DNA of 64,000 bases, taken from Bolinopsis microptera (Eukaryota > Ctenophora > Tentaculata > Lobata > Bolinopsidae). Location: NCBI RefSeq assembly GCF_026151205.1, contig NC_087073.1, forward strand, positions 2,316,501 to 2,380,500, read 5' to 3'. Below are positions 35,234 to 46,092 of the stretch, piece after piece. Made by a program: the position numbers and the translations under genes. Under the pieces are notes generated by a model. It saw only the letters and a program-made list of their open reading frames with translations. It did not search any database and was not told where the DNA came from. Every line of letters starts with the position of its first letter. Position 1 is the first letter of the stretch.

Positions 35234-38200
35234 CTACAAATGACGATCTGAATCATTCGCCAAAAACAGATCGGCCTGGAAATAAACGTAAGCAAAGTAG
35301 ATGGTCCAGACGGCGATGAAGATCAATAACCACCGGAGGACCTGGAATGATAAGTATCTTCGGACCCGGTTGCGGGGTTGGTCGATATTTACAGTGGTTT
35401 CTGAATTTGATGGTTTGGAATATCGCTGTCTCGCCTCGCTGGGCGTGGAGCTGAGTAGCCAGTGGGAGCTGGGTATTGGAAGTGGGAGAGGTTCTTTGGA
35501 AGGGGCACCGGTTTGGGAGGAGGACTGGTCACCTGAGTTTCCACTCTCGCTGATTTCTATTCCACACAGATTGGGGGTTTGCTGGTAAGTTTTAGGGAAG
35601 AGTTTGTTGCTTTCCCTTACTGACAGATTAGAAACACCCTGAACCAGTATTTCCTGAATGTCTTGCTCGGGAGATGGAATTCTTTCTTCATCTCCTGCGT
35701 CTTCAAGAGATAGATCGTTCATAAGATTACGAACTATTCCAGCATCCGAATTGTCACGGTGTCGAGATGGCGTAGAGGTTAAGATCTCTCGTTTGGATAA
35801 CTTTCTCTTAGCAACCGGTGTAGTCCAGCTGAAACAGTATTGGCATTAATTAAATCCATTGTTAACGATGTGTCATTTTGTTATACATATCGGTGTGATT
35901 TTCAACACGAAGATATGTCAAATTTCAGCAAGACAGTCTACATGGAAAGAGCTAAAACTTTAGACAGCTTACAGCTTTTAATTCGCTTTAAGGAGTTAGT
36001 ACCTCAATTTAAATCTTTAAAACAGTCTAGTAATAGAAATTTTAATACAAACAGACGTTGAAGTTAGAAATATCAAGTTGAATTGTGGCGTATATTGAAA
36101 ATGCGCGCGAAACTAATTACGCGCGCTGCGCAGAAGAAACAACAAAATGTTACTGCCGCCGACGCAAAGTGGATGCCAACGACTATGTTCTCTTTGTGCC
36201 CAAAAACGCGCAGCAGATTATCACTCCAAATCCGCAGGGAATCAGCTAGACAAATCGTGCAACTGACCATTTCCTCTCATCTTCAGGGAAGGTAAGGACT
36301 TGTTGGTACCAGGTGCAGATGTTTGGGTAGCGCTCTGTCAATTGACCAATCCCTCCCGGGGGTAATGCGTGTAGTACATCTTGATCTGTCTTACTCGGGG
36401 CGTCACTAAACAGAAATTATTGAGTTAGTGCCAGGAAAATCATCTTAATGAATTTTAAATGAAAGACAAAACATTTGATTAAAAAACAGTCCAATTACTG
36501 ATCTTACCCGGATATGAATCTGGGTTTGTTCTTCAAAAGGTAAGTTTCAAGTTCTACCAGTCCGTCATCTTCTCTCAAATTCAAGAACATATCCAGGAAG
36601 TCCCAATATTCCTTCCAGTTAACTTTTTGTTGTACAGCAAGGTCACGCCCTACTCTCTCCAGTCCTCTATCGCTGTCACTCCGCATTATTCCGGTCAGTG
36701 TGTCGCGCCGCCAGGTTGATAACTCTCGTGGCGGTGTCTTCCAAACTTTGCGAAACTCTTTAGCCCCAGACGCTAGCATTGGACCAGCGTATGCGCATAT
36801 GCTTAGAGAGGGTGAGAGTGGCGAGTTGTGGCTGAAACTGAAAAATGCAAGTTAGGACTTTCGGAGTGAAAGCTGATTAATGAATCATACTTCTAAAATA
36901 TTGGGTAATGGATAAATCTAATTAAATATCACAATATCTCCTTCTAAACAACTTAATACCTGTTGTTTTTACGGAAGGAATGGTCAGAGTTGGGCGTTTC
37001 AAAGTCAGCGTAAATCAAACTGTCGTCTAAACTGAGCTCCCCAACCAATATCTTAGAACTGTTCGATGATCTGTGGGGTGTCAGACTTATTATACATTAT
37101 AAACAATAACGCTATTTATTTATTAAAATGTTTGATCCGCAGGGAAAAAAAAGAAAAGATCTGAACAAGGTAAGCAGGAAGTGGCAGTAGTTGTTAGAAA
37201 GAGGAAACTAGAAAATTCCGCCCTTTATTGGTGGAAACTATTACAAACTACCAGTAAAAGATACGTACAGGCGTTTAGAGTGAAGGTACTCGGGAGTGAC
37301 AGGCTGTCCTAAGAAGGGAGGCATTGAGTTGTCCACAGCCCTGACTACAGGCACGTAAACACTGTGCCTACTGTCCTGCACCAGTTGGGTCACTTTGCGC
37401 TGAATCTCTTCCGTTCCTGCGCACCGCGTTCCCGCCACCTCCTCCGCCGTCTGATCGTACTTGTTGCGCTGCGTAACGTCCACTTGGTTGTAGGACATGA
37501 GCCACTGAGCGAACTCCAGATGTCCAAACTTACAAGCGAAATGTAGAGGTGTCTCTCCACACTGGGGTATACCGTATAGACTATAGACTATAGAAGTCAA
37601 TTATCATTCTGTATTAATTACCTAACTTCCCATTAACTACCCCTACTAAATACTATTAGAATTAGTCTTGAGAGAAAAACAGATCTCTTCTACCTCTCAA
37701 TACAAGATTTAACAGAAGAGCTAGATTTGTTATCATTAAACATTAAACTAAATAATAAGTACCCCTTTATCACTGGTGTTGAAGTAGCCGTCAATGACCA
37801 TGGCGCGGCGCTCCAAGTGCGCTGTGCTGTTCACGTTCTCAGTGGGGTAGAGCACATTCCAAGGCTCGTCACTTAGGAGGTGGTTCATTATGTACTCTGC
37901 TACTTCCTTCTGCCCTGTCATTATATACCCTTATATTATGTTTCAAGGTGTTAAATGTAAAAATAATGTTCACATTAATTTAATATGACACAACAACTCA
38001 TATCAGGTAGCAAGAGGTAAGAAAATTGATAATGTCACAACTGATAATAATGACACCTGTACTTCACATCTAGCACACTGTTCCAGTACCTGCTTTTACA
38101 GCGCAGAGTATCTGACTTACTAACACGGTTACAGTGTTAGATGTTACTTTCCTTATCAGCTTATATATTTATGCTTTTCATTTGAGAAATGAGACCTTAC

Positions 38201-40141
38201 ATGCTATGCAGGCCGGGTGCAGACTGACTTTTTTCAACAGGAGGAAATTAAGTATCGGTAATCATCGACCAAGAAAAATTCATACGGTTCGCATGGTCAT
38301 TGGTCAATGTGTTTTTTGATGATTTATCACTAATTTCAGTAATTCATCTATCATATCTAATTTTTAACCCGCGATTTTTAAGTAAATATTAAATTTAGGA
38401 AAGAACTGAGGTTTGAATGCCAAGAACGGTTTTATACCTCATGTAGGGGCTCAAAATGCTTTGTTTATTTTCCAGGAAAAATATTGAATTGTTACGTCCA
38501 TCTATCGTCACATTGCATTGTATGTCTGAATTAACTCTTGTGCATATTACCTGGAAATTCAGTGTATTGAGGTGCGTTATTCTTACCTGACTTAGCAGCG
38601 CAATGTAGCGCATTGTAGTGAGATCCCGTCTGTACTGTCACAGGTTTATCTATTGACGATATCAGATAGCGAGGATTCTCGTTTACACATCTTATCACTG
38701 TCTGATGAAGAATTTAGGGAATGTCAGTGGAATGTTCATTTAGGGTTACCAGGTACATACCAGGTACTGTCAATGAGCTTGTGTTTTTCTCTGGTCACGT
38801 TAAGTTACATAAACGAAACGGAGACAAGAGTGAGTTTAGATGTAGTGCTAGAAAGCAGTTTCGAGTGTAGTCATAGTGCAAGTGGGGGTCCAGTCTGAGT
38901 GCAAAAAGGACGAGGCAACATGAAATTTACAGGCCCGGGAAAACCTTTTTGCACCTTTTTCAGCATCCATTAGATACACGGCCAGACAATTGCATAACAC
39001 CCACATTCCACACTATAAATCACGTATGCATATTAGATTTTATTTAACCATTACAAAGCAGTTTCAATATCAAAGGATGGTATTTTGTAAGCAACAATGT
39101 CGGAATGAATGTTCAATTGTGGCACCCGGCCACCAGCACCAGAGTGTAATACAACTATTTAAAGATTACCTCTAGCTGATTAATCTAACTGGGGTAAGTT
39201 ACCTGCAGATCACCCTTTTCAATGGCAACTCTAAACTTGACAATCTCTCGTTGGTGAACTGATGGACAGCTCTTTGTGCTCATGGTGTCCTCTCCTAAAG
39301 AACCTCTCTGAAATGGAACGTCGTTCTAGGAGGAAACAGGGTTACAAGAGATACAAAGAACAGCACACTCCTGCAGTAATATTACAAGCACTTAGCAGGT
39401 ATAATATTAAGAGTGAGAGAACTAACCATACTGTTGGTTCCTTTGCGTGCAGGTGATTTAACGATGTTCTCTTGCAGTTTGGGTCGTGCTGGTCGCACTG
39501 GAGAGTCCACGTGTCCCGTATTAGCGAACTTACGTGCGTCATTTTCACTTGTGAACTTCTGCAAGGGACAAGTTGTTATTCGGATGATGGCAAAATATCA
39601 AATTATAATGATCCCAGAAATTATCAAATATTTAATTTACATAATTGGATAAACTGTAAGATACAGGAAACGGTGCGTTAACCTGGAATCTAGCATTGAG
39701 TTTCTTAGACTCGACAGTAGCTTCAGTGAAATCAGTGAACACTCTATCTCTACACTCGGTTACAGGGGTGGGACTGTAGATACCGTACCAAGTCTCATTC
39801 AAGTTATTATTCAGGGATCTTCTTTTGCTGCCCTCGCCGGGTACTACTAAATTACGGGTATCACCTGGTGATTAATATCACATTAATGACTAATTAGTAA
39901 CTACTTAGTGCCTAATTGCTACCTTATTACGGATATCTTTGTTCCAAAGTAACAGTTTAGAATCACGGCTAGTAGAGATCTAAGAGTCAATGCTAAAGAG
40001 CTGGTTCAGTGGGTGGTCACGTGATGACGTCACATGATGACGTCACATGATGACGTCACGTGATGACTACTACTAATACACGTGATGAGCCCTTATTATA
40101 TTATCATATTACTGACCCAGCATAGCAGCTGCATTAGCCAT
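35234..40141 (-). CDS. ANKLE2: ANKLE2-like ankyrin protein with a C-terminal membrane segment
   Basis: Eleven exons in coding order: 40117-40141, 39683-39864, 39427-39558, 39203-39307, 38587-38701, 37763-37914, 37269-37561, 36960-37070, 36508-36837, 36268-36405, 35234-35828. All junctions are GT/AG and in phase, giving about 725 residues. Blocks that follow ANKLE2 in order are ETWYGIYSP, KFTSENDARKFA, NENPRYLISS, then ankyrin GETPLHFACKFGH and YVPVVRA. These are followed by AYAGPM...EFRKVWKTPPRE, GLERVGRDLA...EYWDFL and KTDQDVLHAL. ANKLE2 is a nuclear-envelope/ER protein that promotes reassembly of the envelope after mitosis through BAF and VRK1. Two departures stand out. No LEM domain is visible near the N-terminus. 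A hydrophobic helix (VLRWLLIFIAVWTIYFAYVY) lies about 25 residues from the C-terminus. The tiny first exon (MANAAAML) is the least certain part. Confidence 0.88.
40025..40058. promoter_or_regulatory. Three spaced CRE palindromes (TGACGTCA)
   Basis: TGACGTCA occurs at 40025-40032, 40038-40045 and 40051-40058, exactly 13 bases apart. CACGTGATGA flanks the array on both sides. Such sites bind CREB/ATF proteins. They lie in the first intron of the ANKLE2-like gene, about 60-115 bases inside it. The even spacing may simply reflect a short tandem repeat. Confidence 0.6.
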
Positions 40142-40650
40142 GGATCAACTCATCTTCACATTGTAGCCTGTCTAGGGCTCACTTTCAGGTCATTTCAGTA
40201 CCATAACCTGTTGCAGTAGTTCAGGGTATAGAATATATTAATGTGAAATTCGAGATTATATATATATACAACATCCTCAGAAAGAAACAGCACGAATGTT
40301 GCTGTAACTCAGTACTTAAAGTGAAGTGGAAGAGTGAAATAATTCATAATTATAGTTTGTAATTAGAGGAGCACAGAAGTAACTCTCACTACATCAAAGT
40401 GTAAAGTGTACACATTGAATAATAATACGAGACTTTAAATTAAATAAGGGTTTTACGGTTACTAAAAAAATATGATCTCATGAACAGTAGTTATAATTTA
40501 ATGATTATTAAAATAATGAAAGAATGAATGCCTCGGTTAACATAACGTTAAAAACAGGTACGGTCGACATAGAATTTGATATGGAAGAAAAGTCAATAAC
40601 AGTATTGTTCACGATAGCAGTTTTAAAGATACGGTAATTCAGTTAAAAAC
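40142..40650. other. Spacer between PMVK and ANKLE2-like gene
   Basis: AT-rich, no frame of note. It must hold the PMVK 3' end and the ANKLE2-like promoter (both genes on the minus strand). No room is left for an upstream LEM-domain exon. Confidence 0.5.
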
Positions 40651-41226
40651 TCAAATGGTTAACCTCTCCTTAACCCATCTAACCACAAGCTCCACACTTT
40701 CTAAGAAGCCATCAGATAATATGTCCCCATTATTACACACAGGAATATCAGGTACGTGTTTATCAAGCCCACACTCTGACTCCGCGTCATCAACACCACT
40801 CTTCCAACTCCACCCTCTTTTCCTCCTAATCTCCTCTGAAGCAGTAACTCTCACTACTATACACTTCCCCGGATATTGCTGTTTGAAATACTCGATATCA
40901 GTTTCCCTGCGATTGTCCACTACTACCCAACACTGCTTGGAGCCGTGCTCTGTAGCTAGCCGGCAGTAATGGCCGGGGTCTGCGCCGCGCCGCGCTTCAC
41001 CAAGCGCTATCATCTCTTTCCTGTACACGTCCTTGTAGGGGGAGTCAGTGAGGAGGAGTGAAAAGTCGAGGTTGTTGAGTTGTGCGTATTCTCTCTTAAT
41101 CTCTGTGGAGAGGTGGAGTGTTTCGCACACAGCAGGGCCCAGGTTCTCCACTAATTCTAAGGCGAGATAGTCCTTCCCACATTTCCTTTTACCGTTTATC
41201 AGTATTATTGCACAAGGTTCTGACAT
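40651..41226 (-). CDS. PMVK: Phosphomevalonate kinase, animal type (EC 2.7.4.2)
   Basis: A single-exon gene of 191 residues, the same size as the human enzyme (192). It phosphorylates mevalonate 5-phosphate to the diphosphate with ATP, the fifth step of the mevalonate pathway to sterols and isoprenoids. The P-loop-like GKRKCGKD is at residues 12-19, with YAQ...LDFSLLL, KEMIALGEARRGADPG, VVVDNRRETDIEYF and the family signature GVDDAESECGLD at 144-155. It belongs to the animal NMP-kinase-like family and not the GHMP-type enzyme of fungi and plants. The C-terminus (ERLTI) lacks the peroxisomal SRL-type tail of the mammalian protein. Identification is firm. Confidence 0.95.
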   Translation of the reverse strand: MSEPCAIILINGKRKCGKDYLALELVENLGPAVCETLHLSTEIKREYAQLNNLDFSLLLTDSPYKDVYRKEMIALGEARRGADPGHYCRLATEHGSKQCWVVVDNRRETDIEYFKQQYPGKCIVVRVTASEEIRRKRGWSWKSGVDDAESECGLDKHVPDIPVCNNGDILSDGFLESVELVVRWVKERLTI

Positions 41227-41507
41227 TTGATATGCATAAGTTCAAGTACCTGGATAATCAGAGACAATTCTTCAGAAGTGAAATATTATAACTTAGTAAG
41301 GTGGTTGCTAACATATCATGATTTGCAGAACATCATTTCAGGTTTTCAATTACGAAAATTTCTTGACTTTATAATGATTAATGAAACAGGGCTTGAAATT
41401 TATAATCCGTCTTCATAAAATAATAAGTTATAAAAAGATACCATATTCAATAATTTACGACCCCCTAAAAATTCAAAAAGTCACACTTGATAAGATGATA
41501 ATATGTG

Positions 41508-43241
41508 CTATCGTTTTAAATGAAATACAACCTCAAAACGTTTGGTGTGAGGGAAGAGATCAACTGCCACACAACTAACAAACCTGAACGGATCACCTAG
41601 GTATCTATTAGAAGTTGGTGAACACAGATTGACAATGTTGTCTGAGATTTGTTTTATGTCACAAGACACATACACAATCTCTGAGATCATTTCGTTTTTC
41701 CTCAAGCAAGCAATAACGTCAGCGTGGACTCCGTTACGCGGGGGATCAACAATTGCTACAATCCTTGTTTCTGGTGACTTTATGATGTTGTTCACAACCC
41801 TTGGTACAGCTGACTTAGCATTGCCTGCATAAAACGCAATGTTGTTGATTTTGTTTCTCTCTGCATTTTTCTTGGCATCCTCAACAGCAGACTCAACTAT
41901 TTCAATGCCATGTACACGTTTGACGTACTTTGACAGAATAATCCCAATAGTCCCTGTTCCACAGCACACATCCAATAAGATGGTCTTGTCATCCAGCTCA
42001 GCAGTTTCTCTGATTGTCTTGTACAGCACCTCCGCTCCTGATGTGTTCACTTGGAAGAAGGAGCCTGATGTTATTTGAAAGTCGTAACCACACAGTTTCT
42101 CCAACATGTGATCTGGTCCACTGAGGTGAACAACTTCTTCTTTGCCACCCACCAGTTTGAGGAAAACTGAGCACTTTTGTCTATCGGAATAGAATTCGAT
42201 AACAGACAACTTCAAATCCTTTAACATCTCAGGGTCTAACGATCTTTTGTCTACAACAGGTGTTATCATGATGTCTTGTTGCTCTGTGGTACGGATTTGT
42301 AATGCCTTCCACACACCAGTGTTGGAAATGTTGTTATATGTGGGGAATTTGGATGTAGAAAGAAAATCTTTGAACTTTTTTACCTCCGCGATCATAAGCT
42401 CAGAACACGTTTCCTTGCATTCATCAGGAGACTGGACTGATATGTTACCGTGGCTGTATGATCCTTTCACAAAACCAATACAGTTTTCATCATTGGTTTC
42501 TGTGTTTTTACCTATAGTAAATTCACATTTGTTTCTGTATCCTGTTAGAACAGGAGATTGTTTTATTTCCGTTATTTTAAATCTGTAGTGTTCTTCAGGG
42601 AACCCAGCCTGCCACGACCGCTTTAGCAACTTTTTGTAATTATCTAAAACTCCTTGTATTTCTCCTAACTTCAACTCTAACTGCTCGCTGAGCGTCATTT
42701 CGTAAAGTGGAGCAGTTTTTTCTCTTACAGAGCGAAAGTCTTGTAATCTTTTCTCTCCACGTGCCTCATTACGAGCAAAAGGGTTCTCATCAGGTTTGGC
42801 AATATCAACTTTTAATGAATTTTTCTTCCACTGCACATTTTGTAGTTTTTCAAGTGCCTTTTGCCTAGTTGCTTCATCACGAAAGGTCACATATGCATAT
42901 GATGTTTTAAACGGCCTCTTTACTTTAACAGCTTCCAGATCATGTTTTTTCAAAAATTTTCTGACATCTGGTGCATTTGCATATTTGGGAATATTTTCCA
43001 TGCAAATTTTGAAAATTTCTGAAGTAAAATGCTCAGTCTTTGTGTATGCTAAAGGATCTAGCGTACATTTATCAGGTTCAGCATCTGTTAAAGTCTGAGT
43101 GACAGGTTTTGGATGATCTTCTGAGCTTGCAATGTTAACAGGTATCTCACTTTTCTCATTTTTTGACTCTTGGACAGAAATCTCAGGATCTAGCTTCTGT
43201 TTTTTCAGTGCAGGTTCCTCGTAGCATTCTTGTGCACTCAT
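41508..43241 (-). CDS. TRMT2A: tRNA (uracil-5-)-methyltransferase TRMT2A
   Basis: A single-exon gene of 577 residues that forms 5-methyluridine at position 54 of tRNA. It has an N-terminal low-complexity tail (about 1-70) and an RRM-like RNA-binding domain (about 72-150, KICMENIPKYA and SYAYVTF). A TrmA/RumA-type domain with the TRAM-like middle part (EFTIGKN...ENCIGFVKG) follows. The Rossmann methyltransferase core has SAM motif LLDVCCGTGTIGI from about residue 422, IVDPPRNG ending near 504, catalytic nucleophile Cys in YVSCD at about 527, and the general-base Glu in KRFEVV near 570. All catalytic residues are present. The lack of introns contrasts with the neighbouring ANKLE2-like gene. An AG dinucleotide (gattttag) lies three bases before the ATG. 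Confidence 0.95.
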   Translation of the reverse strand: MSAQECYEEPALKKQKLDPEISVQESKNEKSEIPVNIASSEDHPKPVTQTLTDAEPDKCTLDPLAYTKTEHFTSEIFKICMENIPKYANAPDVRKFLKKHDLEAVKVKRPFKTSYAYVTFRDEATRQKALEKLQNVQWKKNSLKVDIAKPDENPFARNEARGEKRLQDFRSVREKTAPLYEMTLSEQLELKLGEIQGVLDNYKKLLKRSWQAGFPEEHYRFKITEIKQSPVLTGYRNKCEFTIGKNTETNDENCIGFVKGSYSHGNISVQSPDECKETCSELMIAEVKKFKDFLSTSKFPTYNNISNTGVWKALQIRTTEQQDIMITPVVDKRSLDPEMLKDLKLSVIEFYSDRQKCSVFLKLVGGKEEVVHLSGPDHMLEKLCGYDFQITSGSFFQVNTSGAEVLYKTIRETAELDDKTILLDVCCGTGTIGIILSKYVKRVHGIEIVESAVEDAKKNAERNKINNIAFYAGNAKSAVPRVVNNIIKSPETRIVAIVDPPRNGVHADVIACLRKNEMISEIVYVSCDIKQISDNIVNLCSPTSNRYLGDPFRFVSCVAVDLFPHTKRFEVVFHLKR

Positions 43242-43492
43242 AACCTAAAATCATTTATTGTTACTAAAAGACTGTCTATCAAACAATCATCATGCACCCA
43301 AGAACTTCTCATAACATGCTAAGATTCAGCTTAGAGTTATTTGAAAATATATATATAATATGCATGTATTACATTGAAAAGAAATTATGATTTATCAAAT
43401 ACCTAAGCTGTGCAAGTAACAACTATTCGAATTCAGATAATGAAAATAAACAATTTTTACAGATTCTGTACACAAATATTGAGACTGAATTA

Positions 43493-44407
43493 TCAGTCAG
43501 CTTGAAACACCATCTGACTCTTTGGAGGTCCCATCAATTGGTTAAGGTGTCTTATCTTACGCTTCTTAGAATTTAATATCTCTGTAAAATGATGAAACAT
43601 GTTTGATTCCATAATATCAGCTTTGGAAGTATGCTCATTCATGGCAGCCTGCATTTCTTCACATCTATCACCAAGCATCTTCATTTCACAATCTCTATCA
43701 ACTAATGCCTTGTTTGTCTCAGATATCTCTGACATCATCCTTGAAAATGAAAGAAGTTTAAAGCTTACGACCGTAGTTGGTCAAATTAGTATATACTTTC
43801 AGCTGTCACAAGTGTCCAAGCATAATAAAATATAATTATGATGAAACATGCACATACCTGTTAATAAGTTCCACAGCACTTTCTACTGTCAGGTCATCTC
43901 TTTCCAGATTAAACACAGCCCATTGTATAGTCGAGGTCTCATCAAGACCTAACTCTTGAAACAACGTTAATTTATTTTGATTGTGATCAAGTTTCCAAAA
44001 GAATTGTTGGTCGATAGTGCTATCTTTCGTCAGGATACTCCATAAGTCCTGAGGGTACACCCATTATGATACGGTTTAAAACACTCTTGGCAGTGGCGCA
44101 ATATTGCAAAATTTTACTTACTGGCCCTTAATGTAGCTGATATATTGTAGATGATAAAAAACAAACAGTTGTCTGTGTCCCAATACTTTTTTAGTGCCCA
44201 AAACAGAGAGGACCCTTTTCCTATATCAAATAATAGTAGGATTGTAGAAACCTGATCAGAGATTTTGTGAGATTCTCGAACAGTCTGATCAAGGTCACCA
44301 AATAGTTTATTGTTCCCAGTATATGCCTCAACAGTTACATTGTCCTCAGAATCTTTTAATAAAAGGAATGGTTGTCCACACTTGGTCTTGTGAAAGCATT
44401 CGTCCAT
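43493..44407 (-). CDS. XRCC4-superfamily end-joining scaffold (XRCC4 or PAXX)
   Basis: Three exons, 44252-44407, 43858-44048 and 43493-43739, join in phase to give 197 residues. The start MDECFHKTKCGQPFLLLKD leads into a head-domain beta pattern (VTVEAYTGNNKLFGDL; FFWKLDHNQNKLTLFQEL). WAVFNLERDDL aligns with the GSFNLE region of XRCC4, and a coiled coil ends FTEILNSKKRKIRHLNQLM, like the XRCC4 stalk (LNEKKTKIR). XRCC4 bridges DNA ligase IV and XLF in non-homologous end joining; PAXX binds Ku. The length (197) is closer to PAXX (about 204) than to XRCC4 (about 336). The last residues PPKSQMVFQAD could be a short Ku-binding tail. The family is good; the member is undecided. Confidence 0.8.
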
Positions 44408-44424
44408 TATTAACCTAGAGTGCA

Positions 44425-44578
44425 TACACAATAATATGGAGAAAGATCTTTTCAGAAAGTTGGCCTTAAATTATGGAATGAACTACCATTTGAGATTAAG
44501 AATTGTACAACATTGGACTCTTTTAAAGTGTATCTGAAAACATTTCTTTTCAAACGTGCTCATAATATTGTATCTTAA
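44425..44578 (+). mobile_element. Relic of a LINE reverse transcriptase C-terminus
   Basis: Plus-strand translation gives FQKVGLKLWNELPFEIKNCT then SFKVYLKTFLFKRA, the typical C-terminal tail of CR1/RTE-like LINE reverse transcriptases (GxKLWNxLPxxI...SFKxxLKxYLF). Only about 50 residues remain, so it is a 5'-truncated copy. Confidence 0.75.
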
Positions 44579-45560
44579 TATTTTTCAATCCTAGTTTTCC
44601 CTATTTGGTTCTTCTGGAAAATGCATACACATTATCGTTTAAATTTAGTGTATCAAGTCTAATCACCCTTATCTGGTCTAGAATATAAATGTGGGTTGCT
44701 TTTTCAGGTTTTATTGTATCCTGAACTGTTTTCATGGAACACCTGTGCATTTTAAGTTGTTGTGCCACTATAATATATTTAAAGTTTAAATTATTATTAT
44801 AATTATTATTAAACAACTGTCTCCACCATTTAAACTATATTTGTACTGGCTGGTATGCTGAATTATGTTTTTCAATACGACAGACCAGCATAAATAGCAA
44901 ATTAAACAATACATTTGTAAAGGAGCATAATTAGTTGACGAGATTTGTTATAGGATAATATTAAGTATAATACAATTTTGAACAGTGTACTACTCAATAA
45001 TAATAATAATAATAATAATAAGTTAATAAATACAATAAGTTATTGTATTTATTAAGTACTGTATTGAATTTACTCCCAGATTTGTGCAAAGATTATTTTC
45101 GTCTGGAATTTGTGATATACAATTGTTACAGTTATTTCTCTTGTTTTTCTTCCCTTGCTCTGCAAGCCCTGTTTCTTGTATAAAAATTGTGTTTAGTATT
45201 TCATATATTCTTGTAATTATTGTGATAATTTGTGATTCAGTTTTCAGTATTAGTAATAGGTGTTTGCTGAATTACTGTATTATACACTCTGTGGCCAGCT
45301 CTTATGTGTCCCATCTCTTGCCCTGCAAGCCCTGTTTCTTGTTTATACAACATATTATAATTATGTAATAAAAATTTATTGTAGTGTAGGATTGTTTGAA
45401 TTTCTAAGTCATTTAATATGCATTTTGTGTTTGTTTCTCCCGTTTTTCTTCCCTTGCGTTGCAAGCCCTGTCTCTTGTAAAAACAACCACTTTTGTAGAT
45501 ACACACAGTCTCTACGCCTTTATCCTCTGGTCCCTAGGGTCAGCTGACTCCGGGCCAGAG
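44579..45560. other. LINE 3'-like region with a threefold repeated motif
   Basis: The motif cttccctTGCnnTGCAAGCC ending CTGTTTCTTGT occurs at 45150-45180, 45312-45341 and 45448-45479, with AT-rich spacers of about 140-160 bp. An (AAT)n run lies at 44998-45020. A 12-bp-arm hairpin (cctctggtccc / gggccagagg) sits at about 45525-45562. It may be the 3' UTR of the LINE relic just upstream. Confidence 0.45.
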
Positions 45561-45621
45561 GAAAATTACCGATTGCCAAGGTTTGATGCCTAGGCAGTCG
45601 AGACCTCTTATTGAGACCCGA

Positions 45622-46092
45622 TATAATAATTCTATACAGTTACATAATTGAAACAATTATGGCCCCTTATTGTGGGCAGAGTATGTGTCTTTATTGAATT
45701 GTCCTGATATAAACTTATCTGAGTGACTGCATTAAAATAATTTAAGGTGAGTTCTCTTAAAACTTTAAGACAATAGGAATAAATACTAGGACCTAATAAA
45801 ATGAAAACAAAATGCAGCCATCTAATTTGTTGTTGAGCTTTCTCTTCTCCTACGGTTGACTACAGGAACCATCTTTGGCGAGTATTAGGAACTTAGACCA
45901 TTACAAATACCGTGCTGTAAGTTTGCAAGGCATGTGGACTAAGTGGGTCGAGAGTACTCAACTTGAAAGTGGGTGTTGAGAATCCTCAACTATACTAAAG
46001 ATAATGATGTTCAGAAGATGAGGCAGTAGAGTGAGTAGTAGAGACTGAAGAAGAATAAATGTCACAAGAGATGAGCACTATAATAATCATCT
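45622..46092 (-). mobile_element. 3' UTR and tail of the split LINE
   Basis: Directly downstream of the LINE C-terminal frame. The outer 200 bases (from ataataattctatacag to about 45830) recur at 61165-61400 and, shorter, at 51861-51929. Each ends on the minus strand in an ATT/ATA repeat, as expected for 3' tails of one LINE family. Confidence 0.75.
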
